Assembly: GCA_024516035.1 (NCBI GenBank)
Contig: CM044958.1
Location: forward strand, 21,315,568 to 21,379,567
Direction of reading: 5' to 3'
Length of the DNA: 64,000 nt
Origin: Bactericera cockerelli
Taxonomy: Eukaryota; Arthropoda; Insecta; Hemiptera; Triozidae
In this document: positions 51,741-62,626 of the stretch, one piece after another
How the letters are laid out: each line of letters opens with the position of its first letter
How positions within the stretch are numbered: position 1 is the first letter of the stretch
Notes under the pieces: generated by a model
Told to the model about the DNA's origin: nothing
What the model saw: the letters and a program-made list of their open reading frames with translations, nothing else
Databases searched by the model: none
Translations under genes and position numbers: made by a program

Positions 51741-54711
51741 GAGGAAAAGGTTGTAATATGGCCACCCTATTTGTTTTTGACCTATAAATCAAGTAAAAAA
51801 CACCAGTTTTGAAAACCAAAAGCTAAAAACAATTATTTATTAAGTTTGTAATACGGTAAATGGGTAGAAGACCTGATAAAATTAAAAGACTGTGTTTGTG
51901 AATAAAAAACTAAAAAAAAGTCAAAACTCAAATTTGAACTTAGGTGAGGGTAATATGGCAACGGGTGGCCATATTACCCTCATGGAGTTTTCTCAACCAT
52001 CTATTATGATTGATTTATTGTTCTCATGGTGCTTTAATCATTGTCAAACATTGGAGTTTTATTTACAGAAATCACACCAATAATAGGCATTATTCTCCGG
52101 TCCCGCACAAGCTGTGTGAGCCCACTGCTCACACGATTGGCATTGAATCCACTCTTCTCCTCTACGACTGGCAGAAAACTTTTCTGAGCAAAATAAGCAC
52201 TCCGTATCATCTGAGCCAGGATTAGATCGGAATATTCCTTCTTCCAAGTCGGAATACTCCTCTTCACTAGCGGGTAAAGAACCGGTATCATCATCACTGC
52301 TTGGACTAGGACTCCTTGTAGATCGTCGAGTTTGTCCACCTACTCGGGTTCGTCCGCGTCCTCTCCCGCGTCCGCGTCGACGATTTGAATCTCTGGCTTG
52401 AATCTTCTGAATAGATTCTTCCAGCTGCTTTTTGTACGGTGAAGAAGTGATGAGTGTAGCACTTGAGGCCTTTCTCCCTCGATTTGAACTCTTCTTTTTA
52501 GCAGGGGGAGGCGGAGTTATATGTTGCGGCAGGATATCAAAACGTTGGGTAGATGGTCCTGGTTCATCATATCTGAGTGTCACTTGTTCTTGAGTGTGAT
52601 CATTTGCTGCTTGTTCTTCAGTGTGCTCGTTTGCTGCTTGTTCTTCAGTGTGCTCGTTTGCTGCTTGTTCTTCAGTGTGCTCGTTTGCTGCTTGTTCTTC
52701 AGTGTGCTCGTTTATTGCTTGTTCTTCAGTGTGCTCGTTTGCTGCTTGTTCTTCAGTGTGCTCGTTTGCTGCTTGTTCTTCAGTGTTTTTGTTAGCTGGT
52801 TGTTGGTCATTATGTTGATTTGCTAATAGTTCCTGATTGCGTGCTGCTTCGGCGAGATAATCGGCTTCTGTAAATGTTGATCTGTTGAATGGATATATTC
52901 CAGTCACTCGAAATCCACTGACAGCTATGGTGCCAGTGGTGCATTTCAAATAAGCATTTCCAAATAATTCTGCAATGTCGTAGGGTTTCAGGAGTCTGTC
53001 AGAGTGCAGAAAGAACTTGCGAATTTCTTCACTATAATAAGCCTTGAGCGCTCCCATGAATGTACGATCTAGAGGCTGGAGCTTGTGAGTGGTATGGGGC
53101 GGCAAGCTTATTATTGTAACATGGTTCTCACGGGCGAGCTGCAAAACATCTAGGTTCCTAGTATGGCTGTAGTGTCCATCTAAAACTAATAGTACTGGAG
53201 AATTTTCAGTCGGATTTGTCTTCTGCAGAAAATGTCGAAACCAATCCGTAAACAGATTGGCTTGAATCCACCCTGAAGGATGAACTCTTCCAGTGGCGCC
53301 AGGAGGTGCTCCTTTCATTAGGAGATCAGAGTAATTCTTCCTCGGAAAAATCATCATTGGCGGAATAAAATGTCCAGATGCGCTCATGCAACACACTATT
53401 GTCACCAAAGATCCACGCTCAGCAGCTGTCAATGCACCAATCTGACGCTTTCCCTTCTTACCGACAACTTCAGGGATTTTCGATTGAACAATAGTCAACC
53501 CAGTCTCGTCGACATTGTAAATACGATCAGGTGTAAAGTGCTGCTTTTCGTATTCACTTTCGAGAATATCATAGAATTCTTTGACTGATGCTTCATTGAA
53601 CCCTGACACACGAGCTTGGGATGTTCCGGAGGGTTTTCTCATCGAGAGCTGGGCTTTGTGTCTCCTCATAAAATGGTCAAACCATGACCTTCCAGCTTTT
53701 CCATTAACGAAGGGATGGCGAATGTTGTTCTGGTTCGCCAATTGATATGCCATCTGCCTGACGTCCGTCCGAGTTAGGCCATAATACTTTGTCTCCATGA
53801 ATAGCAAGTATTCAACCAGAATTTTTTCCAGTGCCAATGGGAGAATTGGTTTCCTTCCCAGTTTTTTTCCTACAGCTTCTTCAGGAGCTTCTCCAGAATC
53901 AACAAGTCTCCTCAGAGTGGTTCTTGGAACGCTGAATATTTTGGCCGCCATTTTGCAGCTCAAAGCTTTTGATCTGACTGCATTTACTGCTTTTGTCATT
54001 TGCTCTGAATCCCAAACTTTCCTCTTCTTCTTGATGGGCGGGTCAAGTGTCTTGCGTGGCATCTAAAACAGAAGGGGGAAAAACGCTAACGGTAATATGG
54101 TCACCCCTAATATCTTGGATAAATTTATGAAATATGCAAGTACATATCAGAAGAAGAAATCAATTACTTTAAAACTTTATAATAAAACTCATAATTTGAT
54201 TCACAATAGTGCCTGTATTAACAAAACTCATAATAATAAAGAAACAAAATGTATCATTACATTTACATGAAGAATATGTTAATGGTAATATGGCCACCCT
54301 ATGACCATATTACCCACACCCAAAGCTGGCCATACTAGAAACACACAGATCATAATTATAATCAATAATTAATCGATAAAATAAATAAATTAATAACTTA
54401 CCGTAATGCCAAGGAAAAACTCCTAGTAATCCTTTATTGATTGGTATAACTGAATTGAAAAACAGACAATCAGAAATATTTTTCAATTTTATTCAAAATT
54501 TCACTGCGAAAAGATTAGATCCACTCTAAAATCACAAATTCTCGTTATGACATGTAAACAAAAAATTTTGGCGCCGCGGATGAATACAATATTTTGCTTT
54601 CTCCTTAATCAATTAGTTCCTTCCAATTTTTAGAAGAGCGCGGCACTGGTTATATGAGATTTTGGGGGTGGCCATATTACCCGCTGGTGGCCATATTACA
54701 ACCTTCTCCTC
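51741..54711 (-). mobile_element. Complete Pogo-like (Tc1/mariner superfamily) DNA transposon
   Basis: Terminal inverted repeats of 26 bp (GAGGAAAAGGTTGTAATATG + GCCACC at 51741-51766; its complement with one mismatch at 54686-54711) are flanked by TA on both sides (51739-51740, 54712-54713), the Pogo target duplication. Subterminal copies of GGTAATATGGCCACC occur on both sides inside (around 51947-51985 inverted, 54090, 54284, 54300, 54668), likely transposase binding sites. The 2971-bp element has one intact ORF. It is structurally complete. Confidence 0.93.
52059..54062 (-). CDS. Pogo-like DDE transposase with C-terminal PHD finger
   Basis: 667 residues cut and join DNA at the element's own ends. 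A psq-type helix-turn-helix lies at ~16-55 ([20 protein letters not shown]), followed by a CENP-B-like DNA-binding domain (~70-140, ending [10 protein letters not shown]). The catalytic core has Asp185 (YNVDETG), Asp295 ([10 protein letters not shown]) and Asp332 ([10 protein letters not shown]), the DDD pattern of the Pogo/Tigger/Jerky group. Residues ~430-500 contain about eight tandem copies of [10 protein letters not shown] basic RGRGRGRGR segment follows, and the last ~45 residues are a zinc finger of PHD type ([32 protein letters not shown]). The start MPRKTLDPP with a basic tract is typical. All key residues are present, so the enzyme may be functional. Confidence 0.93.
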   Translation of the reverse strand: MPRKTLDPPIKKKRKVWDSEQMTKAVNAVRSKALSCKMAAKIFSVPRTTLRRLVDSGEAPEEAVGKKLGRKPILPLALEKILVEYLLFMETKYYGLTRTDVRQMAYQLANQNNIRHPFVNGKAGRSWFDHFMRRHKAQLSMRKPSGTSQARVSGFNEASVKEFYDILESEYEKQHFTPDRIYNVDETGLTIVQSKIPEVVGKKGKRQIGALTAAERGSLVTIVCCMSASGHFIPPMMIFPRKNYSDLLMKGAPPGATGRVHPSGWIQANLFTDWFRHFLQKTNPTENSPVLLVLDGHYSHTRNLDVLQLARENHVTIISLPPHTTHKLQPLDRTFMGALKAYYSEEIRKFFLHSDRLLKPYDIAELFGNAYLKCTTGTIAVSGFRVTGIYPFNRSTFTEADYLAEAARNQELLANQHNDQQPANKNTEEQAANEHTEEQAANEHTEEQAINEHTEEQAANEHTEEQAANEHTEEQAANEHTEEQAANDHTQEQVTLRYDEPGPSTQRFDILPQHITPPPPAKKKSSNRGRKASSATLITSSPYKKQLEESIQKIQARDSNRRRGRGRGRGRTRVGGQTRRSTRSPSPSSDDDTGSLPASEEEYSDLEEGIFRSNPGSDDTECLFCSEKFSASRRGEEWIQCQSCEQWAHTACAGPENNAYYWCDFCK

Positions 54712-54879
54712 TACTATTGAATACATAGTAAGACCAAGATGTATTATCATTTGGTCAAATCCCTCATGGGAGGATAACTAGTCATTTTAAGCATTTTAAG
54801 TATAATGTTTTCTATCAATGAATGACGCGTCATGAATTTTACAATGTCAAGGACCACTATGTCAAATAAATAATTTTCC

Positions 54880-54953
54880 CCGCTGGGTTTCGAACCCACG
54901 ACCTATGAATTATAAGACCGAGGACTTCTGGACCACTGAGCTACCGGGACCAC
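54880..54953 (-). repeat. tRNA-derived repeat, family 6 (Ile-like ancestor)
   Basis: The complement reads TCCCGGTAGCTCAGTGGTCC, TCTTATAATTCATAGGTC and GGGTTCGAAACCCAGCGGGG. The CTTATAAT loop resembles tRNA-Ile(UAU), but D-arm and acceptor pairing are broken. Annotated as a repeat, not a tRNA. Confidence 0.5.
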
Positions 54954-55457
54954 TGGCACATACCTAATGCTGCTAATGGTTCAAGTGGTATAATAGGGGG
55001 TTTTTTTTTCACAGCAGAAATTGACGTCAATTTCGGATAATAGATTTTGTTGCTTTGTAGCGGTATGGTTTAATAATGTGCTAGATTATGATGTTATTAC
55101 ATAAATGTTTTCAGTGACTATTCAATTGGCTTGCTATCACATAATTAATTTGGGTTCTTTATTTTTTCTTTTTTTTCCTTCTTATAATGCGATTTAACTT
55201 GTTATGCAAGTCGTTCTTTATTTTTATTCGGTGGAAATAGATTTTAATTTCCTTACTTACTTTCCGTGTCCATGTGTACTGGGTGGTGGAAGGATTGATA
55301 CGGGTATTGAACCTTTTGGGCGCCCAGAACCCACAACCCTGTACAGTTCCATGTACAGTGAAGTGTGTTTCATTATGCACTTCAAATTGATAATAGTAAA
55401 AATTACTTAAATTTAGGTATTTCAAAATCCAGGGAACTCTTAAATACCTAATAGGGT

Positions 55458-55625
55458 TAAGGTGGAAGAGATTGCCGTAGACAATTACCCCGCCTTTTAG
55501 TTAGGACATATGTATTCTATTTCTTTCCATTTTATTGTTTACATTGTTTCCATTTTTCTATTTCTTTTATTATAATTATTTGTACTGTACATAATTATAT
55601 ATGTGTCTAATTAAGCAATTAATAA
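55458..55625 (+). repeat. LINE 3'-tail copy
   Basis: GGAAGAGATTGCCGTAGACA, CCCCGCCTTTTAGTTAGGAC, then a TATTTCTTT-rich stretch and (AAT)n end; sense orientation relative to 43438. Confidence 0.6.
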
Positions 55626-56330
55626 TAATAATAAGATCAGTACTAATAGGATCAGTATTATTAGGCTTGACATTCTTATTTTTCGTGTCCACAGAAATAT
55701 GTTCGTGTATTTTTTTATTTATTGTTATCTAATAATAGTCTCTCATTTTCCTCCATATTCCATATCACGTGACAAACAAAGACATGGAACCTCTCGTGTC
55801 CATTAGAGCTCTATCTTACAGGCATACTCACCAAACTTCTGGGGGTATCTATCATGGCCTCGTTGTGTCCGACGACCTTGTGATTGGCTATGGCTTGCTC
55901 TGGCGTATAACTAATATACCTTTTAACACATGCTAATGTATAGTTGTATGTATATGAACAGTCATGTATTTTGCCTATGTCCATTTCTTAATCAGGGTTG
56001 GCACATTCAGAGCGAAATTTTAAAAATTAGATGATATTTAATGTAGAAAAATTAGTGTGTTTTAAACATCCACCTCTCTTATCACTGACTATCAATACTA
56101 TTCATAGCACGTCACTAGCACACAAGTGCAGGGCGTAACTTTGTCATTTTTCTCTTGCCCAAGCAACATTGCTTACCCACAACCACAAGTTGCTGAAAAG
56201 GTGATGTAGATTGTATTTGAGCGCAACATTTTACCAATTGTGGAAAAAAAAAAAAATGTATCCACTTAAAACATTTTTTAATACCGTTATAAAACATAGT
56301 CAATGTGTTTTGCTATTGTTTATATCATCA
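55626..56330. other. Intergenic, no supported gene
   Basis: AT-rich sequence bounded on the right by the 56.3-kb element. No repeat or coding signal that I can support. Confidence 0.4.
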
Positions 56331-57032
56331 TCACACTGAGAAAAATTTCGTACGTAAATAGAGAGGAATCCTACTTAAAGAAGTAGATTACATGGACACA
56401 CGTGATACGTAGAGATGCATTTTGGGGTGTACGTAGAGATGCAGAAGTAGGAATCCTACTTATCCGTGACGTCATCAATTTGGAAAAAATTTGGAAAAAA
56501 TTGATGACGTCACGACATTGGAAGTAGGATTCCTACTTATATACGTAGCGCAGATCTACGTCGTACGTAGAGAACGTCTGTACACTAAGGAGATTACCTC
56601 TTTCTCTAAGTAGATTTCCTACTTATTACTAGCAGGCCGTGTCTTGCGGCATGTGCTTTCCTCTTTATAGTAAAGAGGAAACCTACTTAGAGCTGGATGA
56701 TACCTACGTATCCCAAGTACGATTTCTACTTACCTAAGTAGGATTTCTACGTATCCTAAGTAGGATTTCTACGTATCCTAAGTAGGTTTTCTACTTATAG
56801 TAATGATGATTTCTACTTACAGTAATGTTGATTCCTCCTTATCGTAAGGATGATTCCTACTTACAGTAATGTGTTTACCTACTTTTAGTAATGTGTTTTT
56901 CTACTTATAGTAAGGAGAAAGTCTACTTCTTGTACAGATGTTTTCTCCTTGCAGTAAAGAGAATACATACTTATAGTAAGTACAATTCATACTTTCAAAA
57001 GCATGCGTAAAAAGCACACTGTAATGTGAAAT

Positions 57033-57076
57033 TATACTTCCATGGAAGTATGATTACTTCCATGGAAGTATGATTT
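57033..57076. repeat. CATGGAAGTA inverted/tandem repeat
   Basis: TGAAATTATACTTCCATGGAAGTATGATTACTTCCATGGAAGTATGATTTCA (given as separate motifs: ACTTCCATGGAAGT twice) forms a nested palindrome with AATGTGAAAT outer arms. It sits at the inner edge of the left array. Confidence 0.7.
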
Positions 57077-58034
57077 CACATTAGAGTGTGGTTTCCACTT
57101 ATACATTTGAATGTATGAATTGTAATTGCCATAAGCAATATCCCCTGAAACACAAGTCAAAAACACATGTAAAAGAAATAGCACATTATCCTTATTACAA
57201 GTTGAAAACACATTTAAAGTAAATAACACATTATTGTAATCCTTAATGTACAACTGCAATATACTATAGAGAAATAAATCAAACTTAGTGCACACTTTAT
57301 TCTTTAACTTGAACTTTTTTTGATGGGTTTAACAATGAAAGTGTGCACTATTTTTGATGTGCTTTACTTAAATAAAGAGATGATAAGTATGTTAATATAA
57401 TTCAAAGAAGTATATTTATTTATTTTCCAAGTTTAGGTACATAGATATACAAATTTAACAATTGAAAATGTACAATGCAAAATTATAGTTGGATTATTAG
57501 GATTTTTTGTCGGATTTTAATAAAATAATGGTTGTGATTTAAGTATTAAGTATATTATCTCCAGGAAAATACAAATAAGACAACATGATCTCTGATGCAA
57601 TGAAATGAAGGAACCTTAAATTTCTTATTAATACCTTCCAAGGTCTCAAGATTAGTTTTAGAAAACTAATTGAATAATACTTTATTAAAATCCGACAAAA
57701 AAAAAAAAAAAAAACAAATCAGGACTATCTATACATATAACTATGTATTTATCAAAAAATACAAAAAATTTACATTTGAAATGTACAATGCACTCTTGAA
57801 AAGTGGACTATTTATCTACCTATTTATTTCACAGTAATTTACACAGAAGGTTATACAAATACGTACAAGTTTTTAAGTATCAACAATGGAACAGTAACAT
57901 GGTATTAAAAACCTTAAGCTAGTAATTAATAACTAAAAAAACCTACAATAATTCACAGATTTTTTAAGGAAACCAAGCTATAATTGGTCACGTAGAGTTA
58001 CATATATGGAACCATTAGGAAGTGTGGTTACAGT

Positions 58035-58382
58035 CTTTTACATGAGAAGTGTATTTAATCATAAACTGTTCCAAAACATTCATGAAAATTTGAATAGACC
58101 TTCGTGGGATTGTTGGGTTTGAATATAATGTAGACACTAATTCCCCCATCAAGTTTTCAATTATAAAGAAATTTTGTCTCATTTTAGCATTAAAATCTAA
58201 GGATGAAGATGCCCTAGTTTCATGAATATTATCCAACAAAGAAGCATTATTAGTTAACAAACTGTTGAAAGCTTCTTCAGTATCAGCACTATGTTCTCGA
58301 TATAAATGTTTGCGGAAGCTATCAATTTGATCATAAAACCGAGTACACCCAGCTTGCCCACAGTTGTAAAGTTTCACACTAT
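58035..58382 (-). CDS. Element ORF/exon with C2H2-like zinc finger
   Basis: About 115 residues begin, after a possible acceptor (TTGTAATAG), VKLYNCGQAGCTRFYDQIDS, then FRKHLYREHS. The spacing C-x4-C-x12-H-x4-H is a C2H2 finger. The remainder is helical and includes FFIIENLMGELVSTLYSNP. A donor-like CAT|GTAAAA lies near the 3' end at about 58035; otherwise the frame runs on to a stop at 58015. Single-finger proteins of this kind, with a following helical region, recur in uncharacterised transposon-borne animal genes. Likely carried by the surrounding element; function unknown. Confidence 0.5.
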
Positions 58383-58578
58383 TACAATTTACACAAAAAA
58401 TTTTTAATATGATTAATTAAATAAGGAATGTTTGGGAACAATGAATGACATACATAACAATTAAACATAATGGAATAAAATAGTATAACAAAACTTTTAA
58501 ATAAAGCCTCAGTAAATATTAAAATGTCCATACCTATTAAATTATATTAAAAGTATTATATTAAAAGTAAATTATATC

Positions 58579-59100
58579 TCACACCTGACTAGCAAACCCG
58601 AGGTCTGTCAACAGGGTGATGCACGAACCAGTCATTTTGTCATAATCCAAATCTCTGATGTTGTAAAATGCCCTTTGGAGGAACATCCAGATGTCTGAAC
58701 ACTCCTCCGGGTATAAACAATGTGTGACGTGGAAAATCTGAAATAACAGATCTACTGCGTCCACGATTGTGGGTTGAATATATTTTACATTGTCCACGAT
58801 AGCAAATACTTTCTCAGGACAAGTAAAAGATTTGCCCACGAAAAGCACATATGGCTGAATAGTTCTTCCTAACTTTTTGTATTTGTCGACTCTCTCAGCA
58901 CATGTGCTCTCTATGAGAGCAGCACATGGTACCTGAGAGATGAACGACTCAAGAATTTCCGCCCTACTGGGCTTATAATTCTTTTTACCTTTGATTTCAA
59001 GTATCGAGCCTGACTTCAGCAGAAAAGGCAACAGCATCAACACAGCAGTATTCTTCACAGTTGTGCTGCTACATAATATATTAAGGATTATTTTCCACAA
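58579..59100 (-). CDS. Element ORF, conserved-looking, unknown function
   Basis: 173 codons from the first Met; an alternative is an exon starting after TATTATGTAG at 59069. Recognisable stretches are RAEILESFISQVPCAALIES, LGRTIQPYVLFVGKSF, FAIVDNVKYIQPTIVDAVDL and LFQIFHVTHCLYPEECSDIW. The pattern of a short beta-rich segment, then 'AVDLLFQ.F.V....YP.....W.F.Q', is one I associate with uncharacterised transposon-encoded animal proteins that also carry a C2H2 finger. Here it precedes, rather than follows, the finger ORF. No catalytic motif is evident. Confidence 0.5.
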   Translation of the reverse strand: MWKIILNILCSSTTVKNTAVLMLLPFLLKSGSILEIKGKKNYKPSRAEILESFISQVPCAALIESTCAERVDKYKKLGRTIQPYVLFVGKSFTCPEKVFAIVDNVKYIQPTIVDAVDLLFQIFHVTHCLYPEECSDIWMFLQRAFYNIRDLDYDKMTGSCITLLTDLGFASQV

Positions 59101-59132
59101 AGGTAGAAAATAATCCTTAATATATTATGTAG
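59069..59132. repeat. Perfect 27-bp-arm hairpin at the start of the element ORF
   Basis: Bases 59069-59095 (CTACATAATATATTAAGGAT...) are the exact complement of 59106-59132 around a 10-base loop CACAAAGGTA. It overlaps the first codons of the 58579-59100 ORF, or the splice acceptor if that reading is right. Confidence 0.9.
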
Positions 59133-59147
59133 AATGTATACTTATCT

Positions 59148-59330
59148 ATTTTATTTATTTACACTTTATTAATAGGACATAATTAATATATACAATACAA
59201 ATAATTACAAATTAAAATACAATATAATAGAAGAAAAAAATAAAGAAAAAATAAATATATACATGATATATGTCCTAACTAAAGGGCGGGGTTATTGCCT
59301 TAGGCAATCTCTTCCACCCAACCTATTTTC
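59148..59330 (-). repeat. LINE 3'-tail copy nested in the 3.7-kb element
   Basis: TATTTATTTACACTTTATTA, ATATGTCCTAACTAAAGGGC and GGCAATCTCTTCCACCCAAC show the tail in complement. It inserted after the host element formed. Confidence 0.7.
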
Positions 59331-59995
59331 TATTATCTTATACTAAAAAATATCCAAGTTTTTAAGTGGGGATAAAGGAAGGCAAGTCTACGTAGACTTT
59401 CTACGTATCAACAGTATGTTTTCTACTTACCGTAAGGACAAGCGCAGCAAGGATGAAAGCTACTTTTGAAAAGACGTTTCCTACGTATTCAAAAAATTTG
59501 GAGTCCTTAATAAGTAGAATGTCTACTTCTCTCTTTTCTTATTAAAATAAGTAGACTTTCTACGTTAAACAGTAGGTTTCCTACTTACCGTAAGGACAAA
59601 GTATGGATGAGTTATGTAAGGATGAAATGTACTTACTACGGACTTGCGTGCATTTAACATTATTAAAGAGCATTTCTACGTACATCGAGCATGAAAAGTC
59701 TTTAAGAAGTACAATACACAAATGTACGTATGTACGTAGAAATACATGTGACGTCATCAACGAAATTCGTACTTTTGTACGTAGGAATTCTACTTATTTA
59801 AGTAGATTACATGCATTAGTCCAGACGTAAAGACAAATGCGCATTTCTACTTATCGGTAAAGACAGCCGAAAATGCATTTCTCTCTATTTACGTACGATT
59901 ACACTCAACACGTGTACGTTTTAAGGATAATACATACTTAAAAAGTAGATTACGCTTTTCTACGTACATTTTCAAATTTCATTTTTCTCAGTGCA

Positions 59996-60150
59996 TAGGG
60001 TGGCGTCAACGATGGTAGCCAGACAGTGGAGGAATGACTCAGCACTTCTACCACTGTATTTACAAGGAGACTAAGAATTGATAAGGGCCCCCAGAACCAA
60101 GTCAATGCTATCCTATTCCCTGTTTTTAAAGTCCCCCAGCCAGACTGTTT
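59996..60150. repeat. Dispersed repeat with CCAGACAGTGGAGGAATGAC
   Basis: Homologous to 42883-43045. Its start coincides with the right end of the 3.7-kb element. Confidence 0.65.
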
Positions 60151-60301
60151 ATAGCAATTCCATTTTTTTTGGACGCTAAGCGTTAAATTTCTTTGAATTA
60201 TGTATGATATGCATCTTTTCTCTGATTTTATTTCGACACTAATCGTTTCAGTAACCAAACCACTTTGAAACATTTCTTTTAGTAGAGTTGAAAACACTAA
60301 G

Positions 60302-60446
60302 TTGTCATATTTGTGCTAATCACTTTCGTGATATCACAACTACTCAAACTAGCTTTACTAAATCTATGCTGAAACCGGGACTTGAACCACTGACCTCCAG
60401 GTCACAAGTCCGCCGCCTTATCGATCAAGCTGCTGAGGTCGGTCAG
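60302..60446 (-). repeat. tRNA-derived SINE, family 1
   Basis: The complement carries CGACCTCAGCAGCTTGATCG, GATAAGGCGGCGGACTTGTG and GGTTCAAGTCCCGGTTTCAG with the family tail, running toward 60302. Confidence 0.78.
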
Positions 60447-60561
60447 TTGAAAGCACTACTGCGAACTTAGCTTGTTCGAAACACTCTTGATTTATAATTT
60501 ATCCTGCTGTAAAATACACAAGACCTGTATGACGTATGACTGCTGGAGTAAAGGGACTTAC

Positions 60562-60801
60562 CTTGGCAGTATAAATAAGGTATATCAGTATCAGTACAAA
60601 CAGAACAGTGAGAAGTTGTACTAGATGTACATGACTATCAGAACATAGCTGGACAGCTGTTTCGAGCTTATTTGCTCTCATCAGCAAATTATAGTTCTGA
60701 AGTTCCATGCCATCTACTAACCTCTCTATTTTAATCAGTATAATAATTAACACCGAAACTAAAACAAGGCTGCATCCCACGACACAAGGACTATACTTCA
60801 T
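60562..60801 (-). CDS. Candidate first exon of a two-TM protein
   Basis: 80 codons from ATG (60799-60801) end exactly at a strong donor, AAG|GTAAGT. The peptide has a first hydrophobic span (VVGCSLVLVSVLIIILIKI), a short polar helix (ERLVDGMELQNYNLLMRANK) and a second span (LLTVLFVLILIYLIYTAK). The length, phase 0 donor and clear topology support a real exon. The remaining exons would lie at lower coordinates and I could not find them. I do not recognise the family. Confidence 0.4.
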
Positions 60802-62184
60802 ATAGGTGTGGCCTTTGTGCGGGATGACGACAGTTAAAAGAAACTAGCATAAGTTCAGTTAAAAATGTTATGAATTATGTAAACTGTCATTGCTGTATAT
60901 ATTTGAACCATTTACTTGTCATGTATTTTAAAAAAAATCTATTCTTTAGCACAAAATATGACCAAGCTGCCGAAGATCTGCGAGCCTCATTTACACCGAT
61001 GATTGTATCTTTCAATGGAGCATTATGTGCTGAATACAACAGTTTCATACATACAACACAGAGCAAGAAAACTAAGTGATAAATGGAAAAAAAGCTATTC
61101 ACATGTGCTATGTTGGCTCAAATTGTGTGAAAATACAATATACAAATTTCGATAGTGAGAGCAGAAGGATTGAATGTGAAGATGGTGCAGGAATGGGACG
61201 AGTAGAAGAATGATGCATTAATGTTTAACTTTTGTGAATAAAAAAAATATAATAAAAATATTTAAAGTTTTGAAAAAAAATCATTAGCACATTAAATAGT
61301 CCACGGGGCAATAGTTTGAAACACTTAACCAGTGTCTGTTTTCTAGTACCTTTTGATGTAAAAAAAATATGTGGGTATTTTCCTACCCTGGTCTCAATGT
61401 ACACACTAATTACCATTCCGATCAACCGATTCGGTGTTGTTTAAACAGTCATGGTCCGGTTCAGTGATGCTAATATCTGAATCAAAAGAAAGAATTGAAA
61501 TAAATTTAATAATTGAATGAATAATTCTTGAAGTCAATGAAATATTTGAATAATTCTAGAGCTCTCTCGATGCTTGCCTTAGTTTATTGGACTGCAACCA
61601 ATTTGGTTTAGCGGAGGTTAATGTCTTGGAGGTTTCCTTCTGACCTTGAACACCGAACATCCTTAACTTGACAAAGACCTGATTATTTCAACAAGTATAG
61701 TTTGTTCATTAATACTAAACAAGCAAGTACTTGATGCATATGATATTCAAGTAATTAATGAAGAACTTTTTTTTATTATTTTATTATTATTATTATTATT
61801 ATTGCTCCGGGTATCTTCTCTCGGGGGTGAGGAGCACCTAGAAAGGGAGTTACATCAGGAGCGGATCTATGATCAAGTCTCCTAAAAACCATTCCAGAAA
61901 CCCTCTGCACTCTCAAAATCACCAAATCTCCGTTTCAACCGTCACACAACGCACTCTAATTGGTTATTGCGTTCAAATTAACCAATCAGAGTGCGTTGTG
62001 TGACAATTGAAAGGGAAATTTGGAGATTATGAGAGTGGAGAGTGTTTATGGAATAGGCTACTGGTGTTGCTCTGTTTACAATCATGAGAGAATATAATTT
62101 GATGGACTTGATTGTCCACCGTATTCTCTCCGTGGACACTCCCTTTGGTGGTCCCATCATTCTTCAGCTAAACCTGAGAATCTC
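60802..62184. other. Intergenic, with a ~60-bp-arm hairpin at 61.9-62.06 kb
   Basis: CACTCTCAAAATCACCAAAT (from 61906) and AACGCACTCTAATTGGTTA pair with TAACCAATCAGAGTGCGTT and ATTTGGAGATTATGAGAGTG (to 62037), a foldback element with ~60-bp imperfect arms. An (ATT)n microsatellite lies at 61775-61803. No gene is supported. Confidence 0.5.
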
Positions 62185-62305
62185 ATTATTATGTGGTCAC
62201 AAACCAAGTTAATGAGGAAAAATTCATGCACTAGTTGGGGTTCGGACAAACGGAACCCTACGCTGTGTGGATTACCAGACTTGCGCGTTAACCACTTGTA
62301 ACATG
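62185..62305 (-). repeat. tRNA-derived SINE, family 4 (truncated)
   Basis: On the + strand CATTATTATGTGGTCACAAA, ACTAGTTGGGGTTCGGACAA and ACTTGCGCGTTAACCACTTG give the complement of the family head. The 3' body is missing. Confidence 0.65.
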
Positions 62306-62626
62306 GGGATGAGAAAAACACTTTTGGGGGCTTGAAAGTTCCAAACGGCCACTTTTGCACATTGTGAACTGTGCTCACAGCAATCGTGTGAACTGTGCTT
62401 GTCCGTCTCCATGAGATTATCAACCTGTGAGGGCTGATTGTATATATTTCCATCTGGGTGTGAACCAACTCCAATGAACCAATTTATGACGTTTCTGATG
62501 CACAAGTGGTCAAGTACCGTATTGAGAACTTACAGGAGAGTATATCAGACTGTCTGATATTTCTTTTTCTGAGAAATATCCATTATCTTCCTTTTTCTGA
62601 AAAAGGTGGACTTTTTTATTTTCTTT

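Larger units (their letters stand above)
56334..59995 (-). mobile_element. Unclassified 3.7-kb DNA-transposon-like element with CTACTTA/CTACGTA arrays
   Basis: The left end reads CACTGAGAAAAATTTCGTAC and the right end in complement CACTGAGAAAAATGAAATTT, a 13-bp inverted terminus. Inside each end lies a long array (56345-57070 and 59380-59970) of short palindromic words: CTACTTA, CTACGTA, TACGTAGAAA, AAGTAGGATTCCTACTT. The right boundary is supported independently because the flank at 59996 is a known repeat (also at 42883). The interior carries two - strand ORFs and an inserted LINE tail (59148-59330). Superfamily unknown; dense subterminal arrays recall hAT-type or KDZ-type elements. Confidence 0.65.

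Noticed and set aside
52521..52826. Cys/Leu-rich + strand frames
   Set aside because: Antisense of the EEQAANEHT repeat in the Pogo transposase.
54880..54953. Functional tRNA-Ile gene
   Set aside because: A and B boxes are visible, but acceptor and D-arm pairing are broken and related copies occur at 38757 and 51655; treated as tRNA-derived repeat.
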